The notes: a model not told the origin generated them from the letters alone. 64,000 bases of DNA from Salarias fasciatus (GCF_902148845.1 NC_043757.1:22043842-22107841); one strand, 5' to 3'. Positions 38,170-55,900 are shown, numbered from the stretch's first letter. Numbers and translations: made by a program.

Positions 38170-41100
38170 ATGAATTATGATTTTATACATCCAACAAGGT
38201 GAGTTACGCTCCTTTCTGGCGCGCGCGTTTTATTTTTATTTATTTTTTTTGGCTTCAGCGCAAAATGCGTTTACGCACATGGTCCTCCATGTGGATCTTC
38301 AAGGCAGGGCGACTCGGTCAATATCCAAGAAATACTTAAGGAAAATGTAACGTTTTTGCTTTACTGCCACTATGAAACGCACACAATTCATTTAACTATA
38401 TGCATAATCTCCATAAAACACATGACGGACCATTTATGTCGATTATTAGAATGAAATCGAGCAATAAAGAAAGTGGTGTACAAAAAGCAACGAAAAATGT
38501 GGTTAAAAAAAGCTTTGACTATTGGGTTTAATTGCGTTTGAAGATGATAATCCGTTATGATTATTTCTTTCCTCATCAAAAAATGTATGAAATAAGCAGG
38601 CTTGGATTATTTCCAAGAAGCAAAATGTCCTGATGCCAACTGAAATGTTCCTTCTGGAAACAATGTAAGAGCAGAAAACACTTTGTGGCAACAGTGGTGC
38701 AAGTTTAGTCTGGTGTAAAATCATTAATCAAATTGAAGTTGTCCATATTTTGGCCACACTGACTCCAGAAAACAGTTTTACTCCCAGCATGCAACAACCT
38801 GTACAAAATTGATTCACATGTTTAAAGTAAAAGGTCATCTTTCAAGCATTATTTCTGAAAGAAAAAAAATGTTAAACTAACATGTTTCCCATCATTCTTA
38901 GTGTAAGAAGTTTTGGGAGATCGAGGACAGGACGGTGCACCTCAGCAGTGAGAAGTCTGTCCTGGAATCAGACACTGAAGCCCCTCATCCCCTCCCTCTG
39001 CCTGGTGCTGCTGGTCGTATACGGGCTGGCTGACAAACTCAGAAACTTTGTGATCGGCATCTTCATCCCTCAGTACCACTACCACTACCCTGTGGTGCTC
39101 TGCTTTGGCCAGGTTGGTGGTTTATTCCTCTACAAAATAAAATATCTTGATAGGAGGGAGCGTGAGAAAAGAGAGAACAGGGTCGCTGAGTTTACACAGG
39201 GAGCTTTGTGTCCTGACAGCAGAGTGTTTGCATATCCTGTCACTGCTGCACATTTATTACTCATCTGCTGTCATAAAGTCCCGAAAAAATATGTCAGTCA
39301 ATATGTGGTAAAATTATTACTAGTGTATCAGCGTAGAACAAATATTCATTGATAACTATTTAAAAATGATTAATTTTTTTCCATAGAATTTCTGTTAATC
39401 ATTGCTACAGTTAACTTTGGACAATGGATTTCCATCTGCTGACTTTTGTAGCTCTTTTTTTTATGGTTTAAAGGTGAGAGCAGAGCAGTGTGGGGAATGA
39501 CGAGAATGGAGGCGTTATAGACTATAGTCTAAGAGCATTGTATCAATCTGTGAGCTGTTTCAGTTATCAGGTAAGGACAAGAATAGCCAATCAGTTACTG
39601 CTACCTATTCTTGACTATGCAAATGTTGTCTATTTTAATGCTACCTCCACCTGTTTAAATTCTCTAGATGTGGCTTATAACAGAGTCTGTAGATTCATCC
39701 TCCGCTGCCCCTACAGGACACACCACTGTGTTTTATATGAGAAGTTGTCTTGGCTCTCACCTTCTGCTAGAAGAAACTATCACTGGTTGCTGTTCATCTT
39801 TAAATGCATCTACTTTAACCATCCAGAATACTTAAAGCAATGTCTTGTGCCGTATCATACTCCGTATAGCCTCCGACACACAGATCAGGTTTATTTTATA
39901 GTTCCAAGAACCAACACTGTTTACGGAAGATCTGCCTTTAGTGTGAAAGCTCCTCGTGACTGGAACAACCTTCCTAATCATATCAGATCAATAACTTCTC
40001 TATCAATGTTTCGAAATGCCATTTACAGTCATCCTCGAAGCATCTGTAACTGCTTTCAGTTTCTTCATGGATGGATCTTGTTTGGAGCAATGCCATGTAA
40101 GTGCAGTATGGGATGATGTACAAACAATGACTTGGAGGCTGGTTGAACATTGAGAGCAGGTCTGTGTGTAAGTGTGTGTGTGTGTGTTTGGGGGGGGGGG
40201 GTACTGTTTATTTCGTTGCTTTTTGTTGTTTCTAGTTTTGATGTTCTTGTTTTTGTGGGATTTCGAGTTGTTGTTCTGACTTTGCACCTGTGCTATTCAT
40301 TTTCAGTTTATGTGGAGGTCCCCCTCAAAAACGAGATGGCTCATCTCAAGGGGCAATGCCTCTGTTTAAAAATGTAAAAAAAATAAATGAATAAATAAAA
40401 ATATCAGATACAGTGATGTTATGTACTCTTATTGTTATTTTTCCACATTAGTGAATTTCTGAATCATATATCCTTTACTTAATCCTCAGAATATGTGCAA
40501 AAATTAGGGGGAAAAAACAATGTTGGCGAGATTTTTTTCAATAAGACATTTGAGCTCAGCATGTTTTACACGCCAGTTCATTTTTTTTAATAGTGCTATT
40601 TAAAGACACAATTATGGATTTTCAAGATTAAGATGTTCAAAAACCTGAGAAGACGATGCAAGAGCTTTGCCAAAAACATTCAAAAGATATAAAGCAACAA
40701 CAGAAAGCTTTAATGAAATGCCATCAATCATCTGCTTGTTTAAGTAAAAGGTCATGAATACAGATGAAGCACATGAAAGTCACTGCACCATTTTAATGGC
40801 AGAAACCTCTCAAAAAACAAAACAGTGGGCATCAACAGTTGTGACGATTCTGACCATTTTTGTGGAACTTCAGCAGTGTTTTGAATTAAACTGGTGCCTG
40901 AAGGTTAAGGCAGTGTGTCTCTTTTATCTCTGTACTGTTTCCACAACACTGCTAAATTAATTCAATAAAGACAAAATGAATTTAATTCCAGCTAGAGGAA
41001 ATGAATAGATCAGGTGAATGAAAAAAAAAAGGAGTTATTTTTCAAAATAAATTAAACAGAAAGAAAAGAAATCTTTATGGGGTAAATCAGCTTTATATAT

Positions 41101-41917
41101 TTATATGTCTGTAAATGTTTAATTTTTGATTTTTCTTCCAGGTGCTGGTGTCTCTTCTCGTGTTGAACCTCCTTCACTTCCTGGGTCTGGTGCCTCTGAA
41201 GCGCTACTCCAGGAGCCTCGGCGAGAAGCTGCTGCTTCCTGCCATCTGCAGCAGCATCCAGGACGTGATGGTCATGTGGCTGAAAGCCAGCAGCCTGTAC
41301 AGCGGCGTCTTCCTCCTGGCCCTGCCTCTGCTGCCCCTGGTCACCGTGGCCCTCAGTTTTGCCCTGAAGACGGCGTCTCCCCCCTCCGTCCATCTCTCTG
41401 TGATGACCGCCATCCTGAGCGGGACCTCTGTCGTCATCACCGGTACGGCGTTTAGCGGGGAAACAGGCGACTCGGTGTATTTCCGCTCATCGTGTTTCTC
41501 TTCTCTGCAGCCTCTCGGGGTTTCTCTCACACTGAGCCTCTGGAGTACGCCTACGCCCCTCTGGCTTTACTCCTCCACGGCCTCTCTCTGACCTGTCTGG
41601 GTAAAGTGTCCGACGCCGAGAGCCGACGCCCCCCGGAAGCCCAGGCCTCCGCTTTCGACGTCTACTACACCTCGCTGGTGAACCAGGGCCTGGTGCTGGG
41701 CCTGCTGTGGCTGCTGCACCCGGACAGCCTGCGCCGGGTGCTGAGCCGGGGCAGCTGGAACAGCCTGCTCTTCAACGGATACCTGCACGCCATCCTGCTG
41801 CTGGGCACGCTGCTCAGCTTCCTGATTGGGATGTCCGCCCTGTGCGTGTCGCCGTTCGCTGCTGCGGTGCTGCACTCCGCGAAGCAGGTGCTGGAGCCTT
41901 TTTTTCTGCTCCTGTAG
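38170..41917 (+). CDS. SLC35/DMT-superfamily-like multipass transporter
   Basis: Four exons join in frame to 315 aa: 38170-38198, 38902-39112, 41142-41442, 41511-41917. The start at 38170 was chosen because its exon (MNYDFIHPT) ends at a GTGAGT donor in the right phase for the next exon. About nine hydrophobic segments are visible, for example LIPSLCLVLLVVYGLADKL, VLVSLLVLNLLHFLGLVPL, LYSGVFLLALPLLPLVTVAL and NGYLHAILLLGTLLSFLIG. The layout (short N-terminus, paired helices, a YYTSLVN motif before a late helix) and length fit nucleotide-sugar transporters of the SLC35D/TMEM241 kind in the drug/metabolite transporter superfamily, likely in Golgi or ER membranes. The family is inferred from layout, so the substrate is unknown. 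A possible donor (CAG|GTGCTG near 41887) before the stop allows an alternative C-terminus. Confidence 0.78.
39480..40400 (+). mobile_element. 5'-truncated LINE (L2/CR1-like) in an intron
   Basis: An open frame of about 209 codons (39490-40116) matches the C-terminal end of fish non-LTR reverse transcriptases: LLLPILDYANVVYFNATS, RTHHCVLYEKLSWLS, then FSVKAPRDWNNLPNHIRS. A non-coding 3' tail follows, with AACGAGATGGCTCATCTCAAG and an A-rich AATAAATGAATAAATAAA end, typical of L2/CR1-type elements. It lacks the reverse transcriptase core, so it is 5'-truncated. The remaining frame has no stops, which suggests a fairly young insertion. It lies in the transporter's second intron, in the same orientation as the gene. 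Confidence 0.8.
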
Positions 41918-42895
41918 TGTCCAAACACACGGATCACTCTGTACTGTTATGGTAGCACAGTGTTGCGGTTGTTACATTTTGGCAGTATGCAGTCATAACC
42001 GAAAAGAAAAATGAGAAAGTTCAAATAATTGACAGTAGGGTCGAAAAGGTTTAACAAAAGCCTCTTTTCTATTATTATAAAGTGTTCACTTACACTCCAG
42101 GATGTGACGGAGTTGGAGAGGGACGGTCATTCAGAGCCAGTTTGGTGTTTTTTTTTTTCTCTTAAAGACAGGATCAAATGTACTGATAACATCTGAAAAA
42201 CCACCTGAGCAAAGATCACCTTGTTCCAGGTTGATGAAGTGCATCACGAACCTTTTAAAACTGACAATGAAAGTATTGAGCGGGGAAAAAAAAAAAAAAA
42301 ACATCAAAGCCAACTCAGTTACAATGAGACAACTTCACTTGATCACAAGTTGAACCTGATGTCAAACAAAGATCCACAAGTTATGGTACTTTGCATGTAA
42401 CTGCAAGAGAGTGATTCTTTTTGTTTTTCTGGTCAAAATATGGAGCTCCTCCTTCTGGACCACACACAGTATCTTTCACATATTTAACAGTATTTAAGTT
42501 TTTTTGTTCTGTCCTTATTTCTCCTCCGTTAAGTGAACGTTAACAGACTCCCCGAATGACTCTGAAACATTTTTCAGATGAAAAGGGACAACAAAAGGGA
42601 AGCTCGTGTTTGCACAGGCCAGAGACTTTTGAACTCACGTCTTCTCGTGTTTACTCGACAGTGTCACCTTCATTCAAACCAGCTTTCTGAATGTGTGACG
42701 TTTTAACCACAGGTTGGACATTTTTGCCCCTGAATGAACCCGACTGCCGAGAGGTCGGCTGAGAAGGGGTGAAAACAAAAAAGGTTTTTTTTCAGAAGAC
42801 TAATCTTAATTTTTGTAATCTGATATCTTTGTGAAAATGTATGCATAATTATTGTATTTAAACATTCCAACAGCATTGTGGTGTATCAGTGGTTA

Positions 42896-42907
42896 TTTAT
42901 TAATAAA
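42896..42907. terminator. Back-to-back poly(A) signals shared by two convergent genes
   Basis: TTTATTAATAAA reads AATAAA on both strands. On plus it lies about 985 bases past the transporter stop. On minus it lies about 300 bases past the ecd stop. No other gene lies between them. Confidence 0.6.
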
Positions 42908-43203
42908 CGTCAATGTGAAGAAAACATAAGTTTTACAAAATTTCTTGATACAATCTCAACATACTAAGCAGCACGAACCTCATTTGGAGTTGATGAGATA
43001 TGACTTTCTACAAAAAAAAGACACCATTTGCATTTTCTGTACAATAACAGTGGAGGGTGAAACACAAGTGCCAGGATTTTGTTGAGAATATTTAATCTCA
43101 ACAGTGAATTGAAATAGCAGTTGCCAATATGGTTTATCATCTGGTCTTCAGAGAAAGACTCCTAACATTTACTTTTCCTCGGCGCCGGTGCGCCCCCTGC
43201 CTG

Positions 43204-47586
<4,383 letters not shown>

Positions 47587-48343
47587 TTTTCTGCTTCTGT
47601 TTGATCCCCTAAAAAAACACAATGGCAAAACAGTTAGAAGGTCGATCACGATGATATGCGCCTTTGGGCGATTTGCGCGTTGCGCAAATAATGGATCCTT
47701 TGATTGCAATGTGAGTTTTACCAATAAAAAAATAGTATGCAAAATGCTTGGTGGTAATTTATTGATTTTGCACATTGTTACTTTTACACAGATTATAAAA
47801 ATGTCAACAGTCCTATTTTTTAAAAATACTTTAATGATATTTAACACACTAATTAAAGATCTATTATTCAAGCAGCGTGACCGGTAGATCGCGCAAATCA
47901 CCCAAAAGCGTCGGACTTGAAGCTCACATTTCAAGAGTAAAACAGCTCAAATCACTCAGTAAAATATCAAGTACGGTCACAGTAATCTATTAATCAGTTC
48001 AGTCAACCTCACCTTGTCTTATTCCCAAAGGCTTGACATCAATTCAAGACAAAAGCAATGCATTAAGTATATAAAATTAGACAAGCGTCGCTTACACGCT
48101 TCTCAGGGTTGTTTAGGTCCTGCAATAAAGTATGGTCGGCTAACCCAACGTTATGGCAATATATAGTTCCTACATCAAATATTTACAATTTTAAGGCAAA
48201 TAAAAACACTATTAAATGAAAATATGCTACAACAGATTAGCAGAATAAATGCAGATTATTGTAGCGATAGTTTTTTTTCACTTAATTGATAAACTATGAG
48301 TAGGTCAAGCGGGGATATTTAATAGACGTACTCAAGTATTTAC

Positions 48344-48430
48344 CTTGACTTCTGGGATATGTAGTGAATCGCCGAACTTCTATTCACGCATTACTTTAAC
48401 ATTGAACTCAATTTCCCATGAGGCTGTGGG
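48344..48430 (-). promoter_or_regulatory. ecd: ecd non-coding first exon and core promoter with ZNF143/Staf-like motifs
   Basis: On minus, a block ending CAGAAGTCAAG|GTAAAT at 48344 fits the expected non-coding first exon of ecd. Two motifs resemble the ZNF143/Staf site ACTACAATTCCCAGAATGC: minus-strand CACTACATATCCCAGAAGTC (48347-48366) and plus-strand AACTCAATTTCCCATGAGGC (48405-48424). By hand they match about 15 and 16 of 20 positions of related consensus forms. ZNF143 sites are common in divergent housekeeping promoters. fam149b1 starts about 0.45 kb to the right on the other strand. Confidence 0.5.
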
Positions 48431-48862
48431 GTTACGTAGCTGCGTATCCATGACAGCCGCGTTATTGTTGGTGTCAGTGGTGCTAATGTTAGCTTCCGAC
48501 TGCTAGCCCCACAAACATTATACTCTCTATTATTTTGAGACATTAATTCACAGAAAACCTTTGGGGCACAAAAAATGCATATTTAGAAACCCTAGTCTCG
48601 CGTGAAGTATGTTATGGGGACATTTTATAGTGCTATTCGTGCCTTGTTTTTCATTCCGCTACCGCCAGTATAACGGAAACTAGTTTATTTTTAGCTGCAT
48701 CAATTTGAAACATCGTTCGAATCCGTGTCTCTAGTTTTTAATCTATTCGTATCTGTGTGTGGAGATGTCAGAGCTCTCTCTTAACTGGTCGCAGAGAGTC
48801 CTGGAAGCGGAGGCGAGAGTAAGAGACGGAGGTTTATGTATATAAACCGGAGATAAAGGAGG

Positions 48863-49866
48863 ATGATTTCACGGTACAACAGGAGATCTGTATCGCAGAA
48901 ACTGGAAATGTGAGTACTGGCCTATGAGAGAGAAATGCCTAATTTACACACAGCTCCGAGGACATTAAATGGCTGACAGGTTGTCCACCATTCATTGACA
49001 TTGTAATACTATAGCTTGACTGCTTTCCGATGTATTTTTACTAGCCAGAGGATTGTACCTTGTGATAGAAAGAAGAGGTTCCATGGTGTCTTTGATGGTG
49101 TTCTCAATATCAGCAGACAGACATGTGCAAATTTCTTAGGTTGTCTCTGGTCTCACAAAATGAAACAGTGCTTTGTTTAAGATAAGTTTAAATTATATTC
49201 TACATGGTATTGTAGTTATTACTCTCGTCTCATGAGTTGAAGTTCGTACTGGACCTTGATATTTGGAGTTTGCATGTTTTTCTGGTACATGTTTTTCCTT
49301 TGGATACTCACCTTTCCTCCCACAGTCAAGAAACTCATTCTTCAATCCATCCATCTTCTATACACCTTTATCCAGTTCAGGGTTACAGTCCACTGGAGCC
49401 AAGCCCAGCTTACTGAAACCAAAATAAGTGCTGAGCTGAATTGCCCATGTGTCAGATATGATCATCTTTAATTTCCTCTGTGCCTGCACAGTGATGGACT
49501 GGAGACCTGTCCAGGATCACATCTGCCGTTGTACATTTGTAGATGGATTGACTCCAGTACTGCCTCCTGTGCTTGATTTGCATACAGCATTGAAGAAAAT
49601 GGTCACATGGAAATGATAGGTTACCACAGTTATTTTGTTAATTTATTAAAATGCTCCCGGTCTCTCCTTTGGATAGTCGTGGATTATCTCGAAGTAGCCT
49701 TGATCATCATCCTCTTCCCGAAGAAGCAGACGATAATCAACCTCCTCAGCGCTACCTCCATGACCTGCAGGAATCTGTACACACACACACCAGGTAAATG
49801 TGCGCTTGTTATACACAGAGAGAACAGCAGACTCGAGATATTAGTCAAGATGAATCTAATTGTAAC

Positions 49867-49926
<60 letters not shown>

Positions 49927-52900
49927 ATGTCTTGGTGTTTTGTAATGTTACACCATCTTGAGTGGACAGCTGATTCTCAGAGTTCTTGCTATGTGACACC
50001 ACTCAGAAGCAGTGGATTAATTCATATCACATTGCCTGCTTCAGATGTGCAGTTAAAAGAATAAATAATGTGGCAACCTGTTAGAATATTCAATTAGTTT
50101 AACATTTGTCCTTTTATTTTCCACTTTGATTTTATCAGCTGCTTGCTTTTCTGAATCATACAACAGACACTTTGTCTTTAGTAAGATATAAAATGCTGAC
50201 TTTTCAAAGTCACTCGGTACATGTGACACAGAGGATTTGCTATCGGATGTGGCAAAGTAAGACAGACTTGCTTTTGTGTTTAGCTCAGAGACGTCTGCTG
50301 CCTCAGGCCACTCTGACTGTCCCACCGTCATCTCTGTAGACTCCAACCAGTCCTGGTCAGGTATCCACAGCTCAACAGGAACTGGAATATCCACAGAAAG
50401 GAGCTCTGTTTTCTCCTGGGGCTACGATGTAAGTCTGCTCTTGAAAAACACAGCCTTGACGTGAAATGATAATGCCAGTCTCCTTTTTTTTTTCCATGTT
50501 ACTCAGCAGAAGTACCAACGTACACATACTGGAAAAAGATGTGCTTTCCCCACCGTGGTATTTCCTATCTGCGTTGCAGTTTTGCTGCAAAAATGAAAAG
50601 ATGTTTTGATTTGCTTTTGAACATTTTAATGAATTTGTGAGAAGCCATGTAGGGACATATAATCAGAATCTGTATGAAGCTGCTCATAGCTTCCTTTTCT
50701 GCCACTTTTTTTTTTAGCATCCAAGGTCTAATTCTGCTGGGTATTGGGTTGTTTTTGTGCTGTGCTTTCCAGACTCAGCTGGTGCTTCAAAACTTTTCCA
50801 GACTCAATAATTTATTTAGTTTTTGTCCTGAAGTCATTTCTGAAAGGGGAAAACTTTAATGCACAAGTACCACTAGTCTTGTTTGTTGCTGTTGTTGTTG
50901 CTCCCACACCAAAAGTCACTGTTGACCACAAACACTTTTATGCATTTCATGCATGTTAGAGCAGATAACGTTAATGCATTCCAATATTTGAACAGGCAGA
51001 AAAGCAGAGGCTTTCAATCTCGGAGCAGCTGTGTAAGAACAGAGAAACAACCAGATTTCTTTGTTGTGTTTTTCTGTCCCACAGGAGTTTGACGAGGCGG
51101 CGTCACGGCAAGTGCAGCAAATGTTTGAGGAGATCGACAAAGAGCTGTATGATGGGAGAGGAAGTGGGGGAGGGATTCTCCAGGGGCTGCAGGATGAATG
51201 TCAACAGTGGGCCACGCGTTTTCCCCATCTCCGGTATGGTAGCTACCCTTTTCCTGCCAGTCTCCTTAGACCTGGTAGTGCTGAGCAAAACAAAGCAGTG
51301 ATGGCATCAAAAGTCAACGCTGAGTGATGGAAAAAAAAAAAAAAACCTTGAAGGAAGAGTGATTTTACACATTCATTTTATCTCTCGCTCAGCATCCTGG
51401 GGACTCAGCTGCTGCACCCCAGCGACGAGGGCTTTCAGTGGTATGCTTCATCAGGGAAAAGAAGCTCTGCAAACAGGCCGTCATCCGGCGGAGAGAGCAC
51501 TGGGAAGTCCCAGGAGAGAGATAAAGGTGGCGCAGAGTAAGTCTTAACTGCACTGACTCACTGGCTGTCTGACTGATCAGGGAAGTTAAAGTTCACCAGA
51601 TACATATTCCCCAGTGACTGTACACTGATCTGAAGCTTTTCCACATCAGTCTGTTATCAAGCAACAGCTCAAGAGATGTTTCTGTAGACATTGATACTAA
51701 TAAGCGCGACCAAAAATACGTGTGTTGTTGAAAAATGTGATCTTAAAGAAAACATAAATTAAAGATTATCACTCTGCTCCGTCTCAGATGATTGTTTGCT
51801 GGCTGTCCACGTGACTGCTGCTGGTCCATCAGTTACAGAGCTGTCCTGACTGATGGTGGATTCCTGACCTAGATCCTCTGTCTTCTTAAATTCGAATTTA
51901 GGCCAAAGTCATGTAGGTTAGCTGTGATAAATAGAAACTATGGGCTGCAGTAGGCCGAGTCACTGCAAGACTAAATTTACCTCAAAACTGAGTTAATGCA
52001 AGATTTAGTATAAAGATAGACATTTTTGAATTTGTGACAAAAGGAAACTTGTGGAAAATGTTGAGCATTTCTGTACACTTGTGCTAATTTAATGTTTTCA
52101 GATGTGCTTGTCTTCTTTCTTTTTGGGAAAAGGTTGAATGTGCAGGGCAGGAGAGCTGCACTTATCAAGTCTTCCTCAGCGGAGTTGGATGGACCCACTG
52201 GTACCTCCACCACCTCCAACAGTCATGACAAGCCAAGAGTGATTGAAGTTGAGGGCGTGATGGAGGAATACTTGGCTTTCGATTGCAGGGACTTGTGAGT
52301 TACTTCCCAGATTTATATTCCCATAAACTACAAATATCCTAGACATTTGACGAATGAATTAACTATCACTGTCAGGGATGACGAGTGGGACCAGGATTGT
52401 TTGGAGCCGGCCCGGAGACACCACTGCCTCCCCCCGGTCTCACCCTACCGATGTCGCCGTCAGGCGGTGGTTGACCTGCTGTTCGATGACGTGTGGCAGC
52501 AGGTGGTGGGCTGGATGAAAGAGCTGGTCCAGCGTCAGTGGGAATACTGCACCTCACGTAAAGCTGAGTCTCACTTAACTTTGCACGCAGAGCAAACTCA
52601 TATGCCTGCGAGCACACCTTACAGAGTTTTTAAAAGTTCACGTACTTGTGTGATTGACAGAGGATGAAAAGCTCTCTGGGAGCTTGAGCCCCGTGCAGCA
52701 ATACCCCCAGAATCCCTACATGCTGCTCTCCACACCGCCCACAACGCTGCCCAGACTTGGCCAGAGCCGGGTGCCCCCGCTCACCGCTGGCCTCCAGTTT
52801 CAGGTCAGTGGTCTGAGGAGGACGGGGGCGCCGTGAAGCTTTTCTTTACAAACAGGTCTTTAAATGAGCATATAATCTAACATGCATAATGACGTTGCGT

Positions 52901-55900
52901 TCATCTCTGGAAGGATAATGGCAGATATGCTGTGTCAGGACTTATTTACTCCTCTTCAATCACAGTCGTCTGCTCCACAGTTCACATTCGATTGTCACAC
53001 GTTTTCACGCCTGCCTGTTGCTCTTCAGTCTCTCACCGTTTCTGTTTCATTAACTTTTATCACTGTTTTCTTTCCCTCCCTCTACACACTCCGCCCTTCA
53101 CCTCACTGCTGTATTCATGTGTCCCGTTTGTTTTTTCTGTTTGGCTTCCTTTCGTTTAATTTCTGTCTTTGTTTACCTTTGTTTATTTACCATTCCCTCC
53201 TTCCCTGTTATTTATATCCACTGCCCTTTTTGAACATGTCCCCCCCTCTTAAAGAACACAAAGTCGAGGGGCTCAAAGCACAAGTCGAGGCGGAAATCCA
53301 AAAAGCAGAAAAAGCCTTCCACTGTATGTAACTCACTCACTTAGAGCCAAAATGGAGGCGTGTTGTCTACACGCTGTCCGTGGCGGCTCCTTATTTCCAT
53401 CTCTCGAACAGTGGTTGTCAAACTTTTTAGTGTGTACCACCAGACAAAATGTTGAGCTTCCCCAGCAGTAGAAATACAGCAATACAGCAAAATACACTGC
53501 TTGATTAACTCAAGACAATTCACAAAGGAGTCGGGCATTGACTGACATGGTCAGTTTTACCGACAACAGCCACTGTACCAAGCAGCAGTGATATTAAGGA
53601 AGCATTGTCATACAGAGCAGCAGCTTTCTATCACTTGATAGGACAACAAGCAAATAAAGAAAATGAAATAAAGGAAAGATAATACTCATGAGTTTCATGC
53701 GTTCTAATTTGATGATATATTATATAAATGGATGTCATTCATCACTGGAGGAAGCTCTCATCCCACTGCTTGTACACGTATCACAGTTTGACAATCAGTG
53801 CTCCAGATTAAATGTGCTTGTGCCTGTTGATTAACACAAAAACGTCCCCACTTTTATCTTTTTTTTTTTATTACTGCAAATCATTCACATTTATTCTGAT
53901 CTGTTTTTTTTTCTTTTTGGGGAGTTTTAAAAGCCTTATTTTTTCTTAGTTATTGCCTTTGTTGCTCACTCAATGTTGTGACAGTTTTTTTTTTTTTTTT
54001 TAAACGGTGGCATCGTAGATCTGAGCTCCTTTTGATATCGCTGCATGATGAATAACCATGTCTTTGAGGTGATATGATTTATTTGTTTCACAATAGAACA
54101 TAACTAACCACCTGGTTCCCCTGCTGTGTGACCTCCCACATCATCTCACCTCTCCTCTGACTCTTCTCATGTTATCTTGCAGGCGAGGGTCCCGACGGGA
54201 GCGGCAGCCACCCAGCACAACTTGAACGACCTCATTGTGATCCACAGCATCCCCCTGCAGCAGAGGAACCTGGGCGTGCTGGAGAGGAACCAGTACGGAC
54301 ACGCTTTGAATTGCTAGCAGAAAGAGTTGTTTTTTTTTTATGTATATACTGTATATGTAATAATTCTGAAATAGTCCATAAATATTTACACATATGTAAT
54401 CAGGTTTGCTCAATATCCACGATGCACATCCTGCAGAAACTGCACTTATAGGAAGAGTGAGAACAGATGAATGCATCACATTTTGCTAAACAGGAGCTTC
54501 TCGCCTCACTTTGTGACTTATTTTTGTCTCTGGTCTTCACACCTTGCTTGGCATCTTCCCCAGCCAGTTGGCTTGTTGGCCATGGACCGTTCATCCACCG
54601 TGTTCTTCTCCTTCTCTCCTGCCCAGGGAGCCAGAGGAGCGTGCGTCGCACCGGCCGGCCTCCAGCCTGGTGCCGTCCAGCAAACCCCGTCCTCGCAGAG
54701 CCCTGGAGCAGAGCTCCTCGTCGCTGACGCGCCCCCCACAGTCGGCCCGACGCAGAAACCCGCCTCCCCGGACCCTCCTGCCGTTGGTTCCCAGCCTGAC
54801 TCAGTCCTGCGTAGCGGGATCCATGGACGAGGTCATCCGCGGGACACGTCTGTGAGTTTCAGCATCGCGGGAACAACAACAACCCAACTCCTGTCTTACT
54901 TTCTTGACTCCCTCATTCTCCCCTATGGCCTGTGAAGCTGTGCAGAGGCTGAGATTACTTTGAAAACCGTCTCGCTTTCAACTCGCGCCTTTTGGGTTTG
55001 CACAGTAGAATAATGGAGGTGGAAGGTGGGAGGAGATAAAAGTTCCATATGTAAAACCATCTTTACAGACGAACTTACCATGAACTGTAGCATCTTTGAT
55101 TATGTTGGAGAACAAAAAAACATCTGTGAGCACATATGGAATATTTATTTGAGGGTTCAGTTTGATATTTTTGAAAATTGTCTTTTTCGTTTGAAGGTGT
55201 GTGAAGCGTCTCGAGCATCCAGCTCCTGGTATATTTAGCTGAATGATGAAGGCATCAAGATTGCCAAAAAAACAAAACAGGGTTTTCTTAAGGCCTATTT
55301 CTGACTGAGGAAGCATTCATACTGGTTGTTTCATTTATATACAGATTGCTATAGATCAGGGGTGTAAAATATAAGGCTCATGAGCCAAGACCGGTCTGCA
55401 AAAAGGTCCAGTCCGAACAGTCAAACCACCAAGGAAGTTGTATATATTTCAAAGAAAACACTGATTAATGCATGATACAACAGTGATAGGAGAAGTGTTT
55501 TGGACATTTTCACAGTATTTTGCACCAGAAAGTCTTATTGAAATTGGTTTTATTTCAAGATCATAGTAATATTTGATCACAGTTATTAAGTTTTATTGAA
55601 AATGTGGACATTTTCATTTTCGCATAGTTGTGAATAGAACACCTCAAAGTAAGTATGAAGCTTCTCACTTGAAAGATGAAACAACTCAAGCTAATTCAAT
55701 TGCATGAGAAAAAAACATTTGTGGCTATTACTATTTCACTCACCTGCACAAAGTCACAGCTCTGAAACAAATAGTAGTCTGACGCATTAGACTTGCTGAT
55801 CAGATTCAGTCTGGGGTGATAAATTGTTAAAAAAAAAACAACTTTCCTGCTCACACTGAGACTGTGAGTTTCACAGAACTCCCACGGGCATCTATTAAGA

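Noticed and set aside
38902-39000. Coding-looking second frame in transporter exon 2 (KKFWEIEDRTVHLSSEK), suggesting a frameshift
   Set aside because: The exon at 38170-38198 joins in the correct phase to the other frame and gives a full 315-aa protein, so no frameshift is needed.
39490-40116. 209-codon open frame taken as a host gene
   Set aside because: It matches the end of a LINE reverse transcriptase and lies within an intron of the transporter gene.
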